DNA from: an uncultured Clostridia bacterium
GTDB taxonomy: Bacteria; Bacillota; Clostridia; Oscillospirales; Ruminococcaceae
Direction of reading: 5' to 3'
Assembly: GCA_947631995.1 (NCBI GenBank)
Contig: CANRNT010000003.1
Span: 1 to 64,000, forward strand
Length of the DNA stretch: 64,000 nt
Shown here: in pieces, positions 26,057-34,611 of the stretch
How the letters are laid out: each line of letters opens with the position of its first letter
Numbering within the stretch: position 1 is the first letter of the stretch
Translations under genes and position numbers: made by a program
Notes under the pieces: generated by a model
Seen by the model: the letters and a program-made list of their open reading frames with translations, nothing else
The model's database searches: none
What the model was told of the DNA's origin: nothing

Positions 26057-26744
26057 ACACTATATCCTTTACTATCTCACCCGCTATGACAAGTCCCGCC
26101 GCCGAGGGAACGAACGCGTTGCTTGCGGGTACGCTGCTTTTGCCAGTGACGGGCGTTATCGGCATTTCCTTTGAGTAAACGCATTTGAGCGACTTTACTC
26201 CTCTTGCTCTCAGTTCTCTTCTCATAACTCTTGCCAGCGGACACACGCTCGTATCGTAAATATCCGCGGCTTCTATCGCGGTCGGGTCAAGCTTGTTGCC
26301 CATACCCATACAGCTTATTATCTTCACGCCTGCCTTTTCGGCTCTTACCGCAAGCTCCAGCTTTGCCGTAACGGTATCCACGCAGTCGGCGATATAAGTA
26401 TACTTTTTCAGATCGAAGCCGTCAGCATTTTCGGGCAGATAGAACATATCATACCTTTCCGTCCTGCAATCGGGAGCTATATCCCGCACACGCTCCTGCG
26501 CTGCTTCTGTTTTCAGCTTGCCTACCGTGCTGTGAAGAGCGACTATCTGCCTGTTCATATTGCTGACCGCCACTCTGTCGGCGTCTATCAGCGCAATACT
26601 GCCTATACCGCTCCTCGCCAAGGCTTCTACGACGTATCCGCCAACTCCGCCTATGCCGAACACGGCTACCGAAGCGTTTTTCAGCCTGTTTATCCCCTCT
26701 TCGCCGAACATCATTTCCGTTCTTGAAAGCTCTTCACTTATCAT
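26046..26744 (-). CDS. tcdA: tRNA threonylcarbamoyladenosine dehydratase
   Basis: A 232-residue E1-like (ThiF/MoeB fold) enzyme that uses ATP to cyclise t6A37 of ANN-decoding tRNAs to ct6A. FGIGGVGGYVVEALARSG is the nucleotide-binding motif, LIDADRVAVSNMNRQ the ATP/Mg site and IADCVDTVTAK the conserved Asp region. It overlaps the AI-2E family gene by 11 nt and ttcA by 11 nt, forming a tight operon. Confidence 0.92.
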   Translation of the reverse strand: MISEELSRTEMMFGEEGINRLKNASVAVFGIGGVGGYVVEALARSGIGSIALIDADRVAVSNMNRQIVALHSTVGKLKTEAAQERVRDIAPDCRTERYDMFYLPENADGFDLKKYTYIADCVDTVTAKLELAVRAEKAGVKIISCMGMGNKLDPTAIEAADIYDTSVCPLARVMRRELRARGVKSLKCVYSKEMPITPVTGKSSVPASNAFVPSAAGLVIAGEIVKDIVYGR

Positions 26745-27903
26745 CAGCCGCCGCTTCTCCTTTCCTGTTTGCCAACCTCGAAAGAGCGGAGTATACCACC
26801 GAAAACAGCGGTATAAACACTATCATTCCCAAAACGCCCATCATATCGCCGCCTATTATTACTGCCAGAAGCGTCCAAAGCGGAGGCAGTCCTACCGAGC
26901 CGCCAACTACTCTGGGGTATATGAGATTTCCCTCCAACTGCTGCAAAACAAAGAACAGCACAATGAACCATATCGCTTTTACGGGCGATACCGTTACTAT
27001 AAGCACCGCTCCTACCGCCAGTCCTATAAACGCTCCGAATATCGGTATCAGCGCTGTGACAGTTATCAGCGAGCTGACCACCAGAGCGTAAGGGAAGCGC
27101 AGCAGAGTCATACTGACAAAGAACATCGAACCCAGTATGCAGGCTTCCAGACATTGTCCCGATATAAAGCTTGAAAACACGTCGGATATCCTTTTAAGCT
27201 CGTCAAACAGCCTGTCCAGCTTACCCGTATCTATATGCGCCGCAAGGAATTTCTTTATCTGCGCGGCTATGCGCTCCTTTTCTTTCAGGACGCTCATCAT
27301 TATAATAAGCGCGGCAACGAAGTAATATATCCCCATAAGCGCTGACTTTATCAGCCCCAGAGCCATTCCTACCGCCGTTCCCGAGCCTGCCACCGCCCAG
27401 TTGGCTATCTTCTCCGCGATATCCGAATTATCCCGCTCGAATATATAGTACGCCGCCATAGGCGAGAATTTTTCTATCTCTCCGCGTTTTTCGGCAAGCT
27501 TATCGGGCAGCTGTGAAAGGCTTTCCATCATGCCTTTAAGGCTTCCCGCCAGCTCGGGTATTACCAGAAACATTACAAACGCCACCACCGCGGCTATCAG
27601 AAGCAAAGAAACATTAAGGCTCACTATCCTAAGCAAGCCTTTTTCCCTTTCGGACATATCCTTGTTTTTAGCGCTTTTGCCGTTTTTTCTGACACGCGTT
27701 CTTATCCTGACATACAGCCGCTCCAATGCGCTCATCGGTATGTTTACTATAAAAGCCATTACCAGACCTATAGTTACGGGGAAGAACGCCGACGCCACAA
27801 ATCTGACCGCCGCTGCAGCCTTGTCCGTATGCGTGACACAAAACAGGCATAGCGCCGCAAAAAACGAGATCGCTGTGATCTTTAGCACAACCTCTTTTTT
27901 CAT
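26734..27903 (-). CDS. AI-2E family transporter
   Basis: A 389-residue membrane protein with about eight helices and the family pattern of a first helix pair, a long amphipathic middle region and a C-terminal block ALIPIFGAFIGLAVGAVLIV. Members include TqsA exporters and many of unknown substrate. It overlaps tcdA and follows iorB by 8 nt, so it is in the same transcription unit. No specific link to autoinducer-2 is visible here. Confidence 0.87.
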   Translation of the reverse strand: MKKEVVLKITAISFFAALCLFCVTHTDKAAAAVRFVASAFFPVTIGLVMAFIVNIPMSALERLYVRIRTRVRKNGKSAKNKDMSEREKGLLRIVSLNVSLLLIAAVVAFVMFLVIPELAGSLKGMMESLSQLPDKLAEKRGEIEKFSPMAAYYIFERDNSDIAEKIANWAVAGSGTAVGMALGLIKSALMGIYYFVAALIIMMSVLKEKERIAAQIKKFLAAHIDTGKLDRLFDELKRISDVFSSFISGQCLEACILGSMFFVSMTLLRFPYALVVSSLITVTALIPIFGAFIGLAVGAVLIVTVSPVKAIWFIVLFFVLQQLEGNLIYPRVVGGSVGLPPLWTLLAVIIGGDMMGVLGMIVFIPLFSVVYSALSRLANRKGEAAADDK

Positions 27904-27911
27904 CTCTTACC

Positions 27912-28505
27912 TTACTTCTCCTCTATCAGCTTCAGAGCGCGCATATTAAGCTCCAGAAACTGCGGCTTTATCAGCTTGCCCACCGCTTTCTCCATATCCT
28001 CTTCGCTTATCTGCGGTATTCCTCCGCTCCTTATCGCCGCTCCCAGAAGCGCCACGTTTACAGCCTTTGAAGTACCCAGCCTTGCGGCCGCTTCGTCCGT
28101 ATCGACAAGAACAAGCCTTTCGACCCTGCTTTTGAGATACTCTGTCATCTGCTCGGCAGAATACTGTATGCCGCCGATAGTTGACGATACGGGCACTATC
28201 GCTCTGCTGCTGACTATCGCAGCTCCGCCCTTTTTCAGATACGGCAGACATCTCACCGCTTCGGCAGGCTCAAAGGCTATCAGCACGTCCGCCTCGCCGA
28301 GCGGTATCTGCGGCGAATGTATATCCTTTCCTACTCTTACATGGCTCGCAACACAGCCTCCGCGCTGTGACATACCTATGGTCTCTGCGGTCTTTACCTC
28401 AAGACCCTTTTCCATGGCAGCCGCAGCTATAAGCTTAGAGGCGAGTACAGTTCCCTGTCCGCCTACTCCGCACAAAAGACAATTAGATATCATAGCAAAT
28501 GTCAT
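27912..28505 (-). CDS. iorB: Indolepyruvate:ferredoxin oxidoreductase, beta subunit
   Basis: A 197-residue gamma-domain-type 2-oxoacid oxidoreductase subunit. CLLCGVGGQGTVLASKLIA and GMSQRGGCVASHVRVG are the family signatures. With IorA it oxidatively decarboxylates aryl pyruvates from Trp, Phe and Tyr breakdown to aryl-acetyl-CoA and reduces ferredoxin. It overlaps iorA as ATGA, so translation is coupled. Confidence 0.93.
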   Translation of the reverse strand: MTFAMISNCLLCGVGGQGTVLASKLIAAAAMEKGLEVKTAETIGMSQRGGCVASHVRVGKDIHSPQIPLGEADVLIAFEPAEAVRCLPYLKKGGAAIVSSRAIVPVSSTIGGIQYSAEQMTEYLKSRVERLVLVDTDEAAARLGTSKAVNVALLGAAIRSGGIPQISEEDMEKAVGKLIKPQFLELNMRALKLIEEK

Positions 28506-30349
28506 TCCTTTTCATCAGCTTTAACAGCGCCTATCGCGCCGACAGGGCATATCTGACGGCAAAGTCCGCAGCCGAAGCACAGGCTCGTATCTACGGCAGC
28601 CTTTCCGCCGCTCTTTATTATAGCGGGACAGCCTATCTCGTTTATACATCTCAGACAGCCCACGCATTTCTCTGAATTTACTGCACAGCTTCCCTGCGGC
28701 TTTATCTTCGCGGCGCACGGGCTTCTGAATATCACAGCCCTTACGCCCTTTTCGTCGATGAGGCTCTTTACCGCTTCCGTTGCCTCGCCGAGCTTCAGTG
28801 GGTCGGCGGTCACTATCTTTGATACGCCTATCGCTTCAAGAACTTTTTCTATACTTATCGCAGTTGCAGGCTCTCCCGTAGCGCTTATACCCGTTGACGG
28901 GTTCGGCTGATGACCCGTCATAGCGGTGGTAGAGTTATCTAACACAGCCAATATTATATCATGCCCGTTGTATACAGCGTTTACAACGCCCGTCAGTCCC
29001 GAGGCAAAAAACGTACTGTCGCCTATGAACGAAAAGCAAAGCGTATCGGGGTTAGTGAGCGTCATGCCCTGAGCTATCGTGACGTCCGCTCCCATACACA
29101 GACAGGTGTCGCACATATCGAGCGGCTTTGCGTTGCCGAGAGTATAGCAGCCTATATCGCCGCAGAAAATGCTTTTCCTGCCCTTGACCGCTTTTTTGAC
29201 GGCATAGAATGAAGCCCTGTGCGGACAGCCCGCGCACAGCACGGGAGGTCTTATCGGAAGCTGCGGCACATCGCCTACATTTTTCTCTTCGGGGATATCT
29301 TCTCCCATAAGCCTTGCTACCAGCATTTTTGCGCCCTCTGCGGAATTTTCGCCCGCATTGGGAGTATCGCCGCTGAGCTTGCCTTTTATCCTGACGTTAA
29401 GACCGTATTTGCCGCAGACGTACACCAGAGCCTTTTCTATCATGGGGTCAAGCTCCTCGTAAACGGCGACCTCGTCAAGTCCGCTGAGGAACTCCAAAGC
29501 TTTTTTCTCGGGAAACGGGAAAGGAGTAGACACCTTGAAAAGACATACATCGTCTCTGCCGCCCAAGGCTTCCTTTACATACTCATAGCTTATGCCTCCC
29601 GCGGCTATTCCCTTTCCGCTTTTCCTGCTCCCCTCGACTGTGTTATATTTGCTTTCAGAGAATATATCCGAAAGCTCCCTGTTTCTTTTTTCAATTTTCA
29701 AATGGTTGAGATACGATGTTTTCGGGAATATGACCCAGCGCATAGTATCCTTTTCAAAGCCGCTCACGTCGTTCTTTACGGGCGCTTCGGCTGTCTGCAC
29801 GTCCGCGCAGGAATGGCACACTCTCGTAGTCGGTCTGAAAAGCACGGGAGTACCGTACTTCTCCGAAAGCTCAAACGCGTCCGCGACCATTGAATAAGCC
29901 TCCTGCGGTGAAGAGGGGTCGAACACGGGGAGCTTTGAGAACTCCGCAAACGTTCTTGTATCCTGCTCGGTCTGCGAAGATATAGGCCCGGGGTCGTCGG
30001 CGGAAACGACTATCATTCCGCCCTTTACTCCTACATACGCCAGACTCATAAGCGGGTCGGAGGCGACGTTCAGACCTACCTGCTTCATTGTCACCATAGT
30101 CCGCGCTCCCGAATACGAAGCTCCTGCCGCAAGCTCCAGAGCCGCCTTTTCGTTGACAGACCATTCAACATAAGCGTCGGTCTTTCCGCCTGCCGCCTGC
30201 TTGGCGCAGCACTCCGTTATCTCCGTCGAGGGCGTGCCGGGGTATCCGCAGACGATATTAACGCCCGCGTCGAGAGCTCCCATAGCTATTGCTTCATTGC
30301 CCATAAGAAATTTCTTTGACATATTATCATCATAATGCTTGTCCGACAA
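28502..30349 (-). CDS. iorA: Indolepyruvate:ferredoxin oxidoreductase, alpha subunit
   Basis: A 615-residue thiamine-diphosphate enzyme. The N-terminal part has CGYPGTPSTEI. The ThDP/Mg domain shows GDIGCYTLG and IGDSTFFASG. The C-terminus carries two [4Fe-4S] motifs, CVGCLRCINEIGCP and CFGCGLCRQICP. The initiation codon is probably TTG at 30349, because AAAGGAG lies 7 nt upstream; the next in-frame ATG, nine codons on, has no ribosome site. It is a source of reduced ferredoxin in amino-acid fermenting anaerobes. Confidence 0.94.
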   Translation of the reverse strand: MSDKHYDDNMSKKFLMGNEAIAMGALDAGVNIVCGYPGTPSTEITECCAKQAAGGKTDAYVEWSVNEKAALELAAGASYSGARTMVTMKQVGLNVASDPLMSLAYVGVKGGMIVVSADDPGPISSQTEQDTRTFAEFSKLPVFDPSSPQEAYSMVADAFELSEKYGTPVLFRPTTRVCHSCADVQTAEAPVKNDVSGFEKDTMRWVIFPKTSYLNHLKIEKRNRELSDIFSESKYNTVEGSRKSGKGIAAGGISYEYVKEALGGRDDVCLFKVSTPFPFPEKKALEFLSGLDEVAVYEELDPMIEKALVYVCGKYGLNVRIKGKLSGDTPNAGENSAEGAKMLVARLMGEDIPEEKNVGDVPQLPIRPPVLCAGCPHRASFYAVKKAVKGRKSIFCGDIGCYTLGNAKPLDMCDTCLCMGADVTIAQGMTLTNPDTLCFSFIGDSTFFASGLTGVVNAVYNGHDIILAVLDNSTTAMTGHQPNPSTGISATGEPATAISIEKVLEAIGVSKIVTADPLKLGEATEAVKSLIDEKGVRAVIFRSPCAAKIKPQGSCAVNSEKCVGCLRCINEIGCPAIIKSGGKAAVDTSLCFGCGLCRQICPVGAIGAVKADEKE

Positions 30350-30378
30350 GCATTTCTCCTTTCACCATATCTGAGATA

Positions 30379-31017
30379 TTATTCGTCCTTAGGCACAAGG
30401 AACACTATCTTGCCCGTTTTCTTTATATAGTATATTATATCCAGCTTATCGCCGACCGCGGGAATATCGGAGGTCGGGTAATAAACGGTCGTTCTCCTGC
30501 CGCCCTCGCTGTCGGTAAACTCTATATCCGCGCCGAGAACTCCGCTTGTATTCTTCACAGCCGTTATGGTCGCCTGCGCTTTTATTCCTTTTTTCTCCAG
30601 CTTTTTATACTTCCTCAGCTTGCGCAGCAGCCTCATCACCATAGACCAGCCCAAAAACTCAACGAACAGCAGCACGGCGTCGAACATAACTATCATCGAG
30701 CGGCTCGGTATCTGGTACAGCACATCGGTATGTTTTTTCGTCACGAACAGATTGAGCTTATCGCCCGCTTTGGCTTTCTCTTTAAGGACAGCTTTGGCAT
30801 ATATCTCTTCGCCGCTGTCGTTAAGATATATGACCTTTACGTCCTTTGACCCGTCTTCTTCTCCGTCCTTGGTTTCCAGCACCGTTGCAGCCACCATTTT
30901 CCCGTGGAAAATATAATCCGCCTGCTTGTACTGGAATATCACCACTCCTGCCGCAAGTATTATAAGCGCTGCCATAAGCGCCGCGGCAAGCTTTATCAGT
31001 GTCCTTCTGTTGAACAT
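30379..31017 (-). CDS. Membrane protein with two helices, unknown function
   Basis: A 212-residue protein. The first helix is near 8-27 and the second near 110-130. The two soluble parts look alike: each has a short beta-rich module ending in a phrase such as AGDKLNLFVTKK or VGDKLDIIYYIKK. This suggests an internal duplication of a DUF3592-like module. GGAGG lies upstream of the ATG at 31017; the track start is 10 codons earlier. It follows a MetH-like gene and precedes iorA on the same strand. Confidence 0.65.
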   Translation of the reverse strand: MFNRRTLIKLAAALMAALIILAAGVVIFQYKQADYIFHGKMVAATVLETKDGEEDGSKDVKVIYLNDSGEEIYAKAVLKEKAKAGDKLNLFVTKKHTDVLYQIPSRSMIVMFDAVLLFVEFLGWSMVMRLLRKLRKYKKLEKKGIKAQATITAVKNTSGVLGADIEFTDSEGGRRTTVYYPTSDIPAVGDKLDIIYYIKKTGKIVFLVPKDE

Positions 31018-31074
31018 TACAGCACCGTCCTCCGAAATAACGTACATACAGCAGCGGTATCCGCCCGCTGCCTG

Positions 31075-32016
31075 TTAATAAACTATCGCGCCGAACTCAT
31101 CGGCTATCTCTTTCAGCTCGTTTTCCTCGATACCGCATTTTGCGTCTACCAGCGCTCTGCCGTTGTAGTATTGCAGAGCCATTCTCAGCGCCTCGGCGTT
31201 GGTGGTAGAGAACATTATCGGTCTGGAAAGATAATGCATATTCTGGCTGAACCGAAAACCGTCGTCAAACGTTTCTATAAGTATGCTGATGACATCGAAC
31301 GACTCGTCCTCAAAATCGACCAGCTCCGAAGCCATATCGCACTCTATATCTATCTGCGGAGAGAAGCTTATTCTCTCGGGGTTAAGGAAGAAAGCCTGTT
31401 CCTCGTTTGCGGCAATAAAAGAAATATCCTCTTTTCTGCTCCTCATGCTTTCAAAGTCCGCTCTGTCGGTCTCTACCTTAACTACCTGCTGCTCTGCGGG
31501 AGATATGCCGCGGCAGTCGAACATCTCAACTCCGCAGGCGATGAACTGTCTTATCTCATTTGCTATTACCTTTCCCGCCTCGGGGCGCACGAAAAGCGGT
31601 ATCCTCGAATAGGGATACAATTGCTTCAAAAGCTCTTTAAGGCACTCCCCGTCCTCAGACCTCAGACCGAACGCCGATACCCCGATATCCTGAAGAGATA
31701 TCAGATAGGCAAGCTCTCTGCCGCCCATTGTATCTATATCCTCGTCCTTTACGTCCAGCATGACCATTATAGGCTTTTCCAGTCTGCGGCAGGCAAGCAC
31801 CGCCGCCCTTATCTCCGCCATGGTATCCATTCCCTCCAGCAAAAAGGCTTCCGCGCCCTCCTCGTCCAAAGCATAAGCCTTGTCATAAAAGACGTCTATC
31901 ATCTTAAAAAAGCTCAATTCCCCAAACGGCTCGCAAGGCTCTCCGAGAGTAGTAAGCTCTCCTATAGTCTGCTCGCCCGTAAGCGATCGCGGTCGTCCGG
32001 ATCGACTGTCGTCCAT
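31075..32016 (-). CDS. Degenerate homocysteine methyltransferase/MetH-like protein
   Basis: A 313-residue protein that follows the domain order of the MetH N-terminal half. Early SRSGRPRSLTGEQTIGELT matches the homocysteine-domain region, EEGAEAFLLEGMDTMAEI the barrel core, and FSTTNAEALRMALQYYNGR the start of a pterin-binding-like stretch. The expected zinc site GGCCGTTP appears as DCRGISP, so one Cys of the pair is gone and the zinc ligands look incomplete. It is also far shorter than MetH and lacks a cobalamin domain. It may be a regulatory or repurposed barrel. I infer homology from motif order only. Confidence 0.55.
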   Translation of the reverse strand: MDDSRSGRPRSLTGEQTIGELTTLGEPCEPFGELSFFKMIDVFYDKAYALDEEGAEAFLLEGMDTMAEIRAAVLACRRLEKPIMVMLDVKDEDIDTMGGRELAYLISLQDIGVSAFGLRSEDGECLKELLKQLYPYSRIPLFVRPEAGKVIANEIRQFIACGVEMFDCRGISPAEQQVVKVETDRADFESMRSRKEDISFIAANEEQAFFLNPERISFSPQIDIECDMASELVDFEDESFDVISILIETFDDGFRFSQNMHYLSRPIMFSTTNAEALRMALQYYNGRALVDAKCGIEENELKEIADEFGAIVY

Positions 32017-32055
32017 TATTTTCCCATATCCTTTCCCGATAATATACTTGCGCCG

Positions 32056-32490
32056 CTATTCCCTTGCGGCGTTTACCGTTACTTTATAATTCCCTGTGAA
32101 GCCGCCTCCGAAGTCTATTGAATACTTAAACTCCAGAAACGCGCCTTTTTCATCTGTATACGCTTTTATTCCCTGCGCCGAAACGGATATCTCCATGATA
32201 CCGAACGGCGTACCGTAATGGCAGATGTGGGTCACGCCGTTTTCGAGTATGAGCTTACCCGAAACGTCACCCTCTCTTTCCATTATGACATACCTGTTAT
32301 CCGTGACCGTGAGCCTTGTGCGTGAATTTTCATAACCGGTATCGGCGTTCTCGTCATACGATATCTCAAATCCGCCGTTCAGTTTTTTAAGTGTACCCTC
32401 GCTTACAAGCTCAACGTTCGAGCTCTCTCCGCCGCACTCCTGCTCGCTCAGCAGCCTCACGATCACCTTTTCAGCGATCTTACCTGACAT
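32056..32490 (-). CDS. DUF1934 (YwiB-like) beta-barrel protein
   Basis: A 144-residue calycin-like small protein. Family cues are VSEGTLKKLNGGFEISYDE, MEREGDVSGKLILE and the C-terminal LEFKYSIDFGG. The function is unknown. It lies 29 nt after murI in the ddl-murI transcription unit. Confidence 0.85.
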   Translation of the reverse strand: MSGKIAEKVIVRLLSEQECGGESSNVELVSEGTLKKLNGGFEISYDENADTGYENSRTRLTVTDNRYVIMEREGDVSGKLILENGVTHICHYGTPFGIMEISVSAQGIKAYTDEKGAFLEFKYSIDFGGGFTGNYKVTVNAARE

Positions 32491-32519
32491 CTTTATACCA
32501 TGCTCCTAAATATCAATGC

Positions 32520-33326
32520 TCACAGCGAGCATTTTTTTATCTCGGCATTTATCCCGCTTCCCAGAAATGCCGCAACGTTCTCGGCGAACAGCTCCTCGCT
32601 GTCGGTACAGTATAGCCTGCACGCTCCGCCGCTGCCGCAAAGCATATCCTTTTCGCCCAGCATACGCGCCGCATATCTTGCAGCCTCCGCGCCCGGCGAT
32701 ATGAGCGTTACTCCGTCACCCAGCACCTTGGCGAACACGCCCTTCAGCAGAGGATAATGCGTACAGCCCATTATGAGCGTATCTATATTTTCGCGCGCCA
32801 TTTCTTCCAGATACTCCTGCGCTATCAGCGTTGTTACCTTGTTGTCGTCGTCCGTATAACCGTTCTCAACGAGCGGCACGAACATCGGGCAGGCTCTCGA
32901 GAAAACCTGTATATCGGTATGTATTGCTTTTAGCGCGCTCGTATAGCAGCCGCTACGTATCGTTGCGGGCGTACCGATAACGCCTATGCGTCCGTTCTTT
33001 GTAGCCTCGCAAGCCGCCTTTACGGCAGGGGATATCACTCCGCTGTAAAGCTCTACGCCGCTCCCCTCGAATATAGGCACCGTTTCCATTACAGAAGATA
33101 CCGTACCGCAGGCAACGAGTATCATCTTAACGTCATATCTTTTCAGAAAGGCTATATCCTGTCTTGCATACTCTGCTATGGTCTCGCGGCTCTTTGTTCC
33201 GTATGGCACTCTTGCCGTATCTCCCAGATAAACTATATCCTCGTTGGGCAAAAGCTCTTTCAGCTCCTTCAGGCAGGTAAGGCCGCCTATGCCCGAATCG
33301 AAAACTCCAATAGGCTGACTGTTCAT
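32520..33326 (-). CDS. murI: Glutamate racemase
   Basis: A 268-residue cofactor-independent racemase that makes D-glutamate for peptidoglycan. IGVFDSGIGGLT opens the fold; the two catalytic Cys are in LVACGTVSS and IMGCTHYPLL, and GDTARVPYGTKS is the substrate region. Its start overlaps the end of ddl by 4 nt, placing two D-amino-acid wall-precursor enzymes together. Confidence 0.96.
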   Translation of the reverse strand: MNSQPIGVFDSGIGGLTCLKELKELLPNEDIVYLGDTARVPYGTKSRETIAEYARQDIAFLKRYDVKMILVACGTVSSVMETVPIFEGSGVELYSGVISPAVKAACEATKNGRIGVIGTPATIRSGCYTSALKAIHTDIQVFSRACPMFVPLVENGYTDDDNKVTTLIAQEYLEEMARENIDTLIMGCTHYPLLKGVFAKVLGDGVTLISPGAEAARYAARMLGEKDMLCGSGGACRLYCTDSEELFAENVAAFLGSGINAEIKKCSL

Positions 33327-34393
33327 AGCTCGGTCCTTTCAAACGCAAGACCGATAAGTCTGTCCATTTCCTCCTGCGCTCCTACTCCCGTATTTTCCAT
33401 AAGCTTAGGATACATACTTATCGGCGTATGACCGGGGAGAGTATTTATCTCGTTGAGCACTATCTCACCGTTGTCCGTATAGAAAAAATCCACCCTTGCA
33501 AGGCCCTCACAGCCTATGAGCCTGTAAGCTCTGTCAGCGACATCTCTTATCTTTTCTATCACATCTTTGCCGAAAGTCGCCGGTATCCTCGTCTGCTCCT
33601 GCGCCACCGTATACTTAGCTTCATAGTCGTAAAAATCGTTTGCAGGCATTATCTCGCCAACGGTAGATACCGTCAGCTTATCGTTGCCCATAACGGCGCA
33701 CTCACATTCCGTACCGTTTATACCCTGCTCCACTATTACCTTCGTATCGTGCGAGAAAGCGGTTTTTATCCCGTCTCTGAGCTGTTTTATGTCATAAGCC
33801 TTTGAAATGCCTACGGACGAACCGCACCGCGAGGGTTTTACGAACATAGGAAATTCCAGTTCCTTTGCTATCTCCTCACAGCGTATGTCCAGCTTGTCAA
33901 GGTCGCACAGGCGAACGGGCTTCCATTTAGCCATTTTAATGCCGCCGCTCTCCAGTATGCGATGAGTGAACTCCTTATCCATACAGCAAGCCGAAGATAT
34001 CATATCGCAGCCGACATACGGTATCTGCGACATCTGGAACAGACCTTGTATCGAGCCGTCCTCACCGTTCTTTCCGTGAAGAGCGGGGAAAATGCAGTCC
34101 ACCTTCAGTCTGCTTACCTCGCCGTCAGGCATGGTCTCTATAAAGCCTCTGTCCAGCGGGTCGGGGCTGAGCACGCACGGAACGTTGTCGCAATGGTTTA
34201 CCCACTCGCCGTTTTTTATCATATCCGCGTCGCCGATAAAATGCAGCCACCTGCCCTTTTTGGTTATGCCTATCATGATGACCTCGTACTTATCGCGCGG
34301 TATATTCTCTATGATATACGAAGCCGATATCAGCGATATATCATGCTCATTCGACCTTCCGCCGAATATCACCGCAACTCTTTTCTTTGCCAT
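33323..34393 (-). CDS. ddl: D-alanine--D-alanine ligase
   Basis: A 356-residue ATP-grasp enzyme that joins two D-Ala for the peptidoglycan stem. IFGGRSNEHDISL opens the N-domain; FPALHGKNGEDGSIQGL, PSRCGSSVGIS and EINTLPGHTPISMYP are classical motifs. The EINTLPG.. region has the normal Tyr downstream, so D-Ala-D-Ala rather than a D-lactate product is more likely, though I cannot prove it. The gene is first in the ddl-murI-DUF1934 unit with a good promoter. Confidence 0.96.
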   Translation of the reverse strand: MAKKRVAVIFGGRSNEHDISLISASYIIENIPRDKYEVIMIGITKKGRWLHFIGDADMIKNGEWVNHCDNVPCVLSPDPLDRGFIETMPDGEVSRLKVDCIFPALHGKNGEDGSIQGLFQMSQIPYVGCDMISSACCMDKEFTHRILESGGIKMAKWKPVRLCDLDKLDIRCEEIAKELEFPMFVKPSRCGSSVGISKAYDIKQLRDGIKTAFSHDTKVIVEQGINGTECECAVMGNDKLTVSTVGEIMPANDFYDYEAKYTVAQEQTRIPATFGKDVIEKIRDVADRAYRLIGCEGLARVDFFYTDNGEIVLNEINTLPGHTPISMYPKLMENTGVGAQEEMDRLIGLAFERTEL

Positions 34394-34469
34394 TACAATG
34401 CCTCCGATACTTTGTTTAACATATGTATATTGTTTTTTCTCTTGTCCATATGCTTACATAATCAGATTT

Positions 34470-34498
34470 AGTATAACACATTACAAAGGAAAAGTCAA
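34470..34498 (-). promoter_or_regulatory. Promoter of the ddl-murI operon
   Basis: TTGACT, 17 nt, TATACT on the minus strand, about 76 nt before ddl. Confidence 0.78.
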
Positions 34499-34548
34499 CC
34501 AATGCGCAAAAGAAAAACCGCCCGACCGACCCTGCGCCGCAATATAAC

Positions 34549-34577
34549 AAAGACCGAAGAATACATCTTCGGTCTTT
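34549..34577 (-). terminator. Terminator after the Asp-rich lipoprotein
   Basis: AAAGACCGAAGA pairs with TCTTCGGTCTTT; TGTTATATTG follows on the minus strand. It separates the lipoprotein gene from ddl. Confidence 0.8.
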
Positions 34578-34611
34578 GCGTTATACGCGTTATATAAGTC
34601 ACATACGATCA

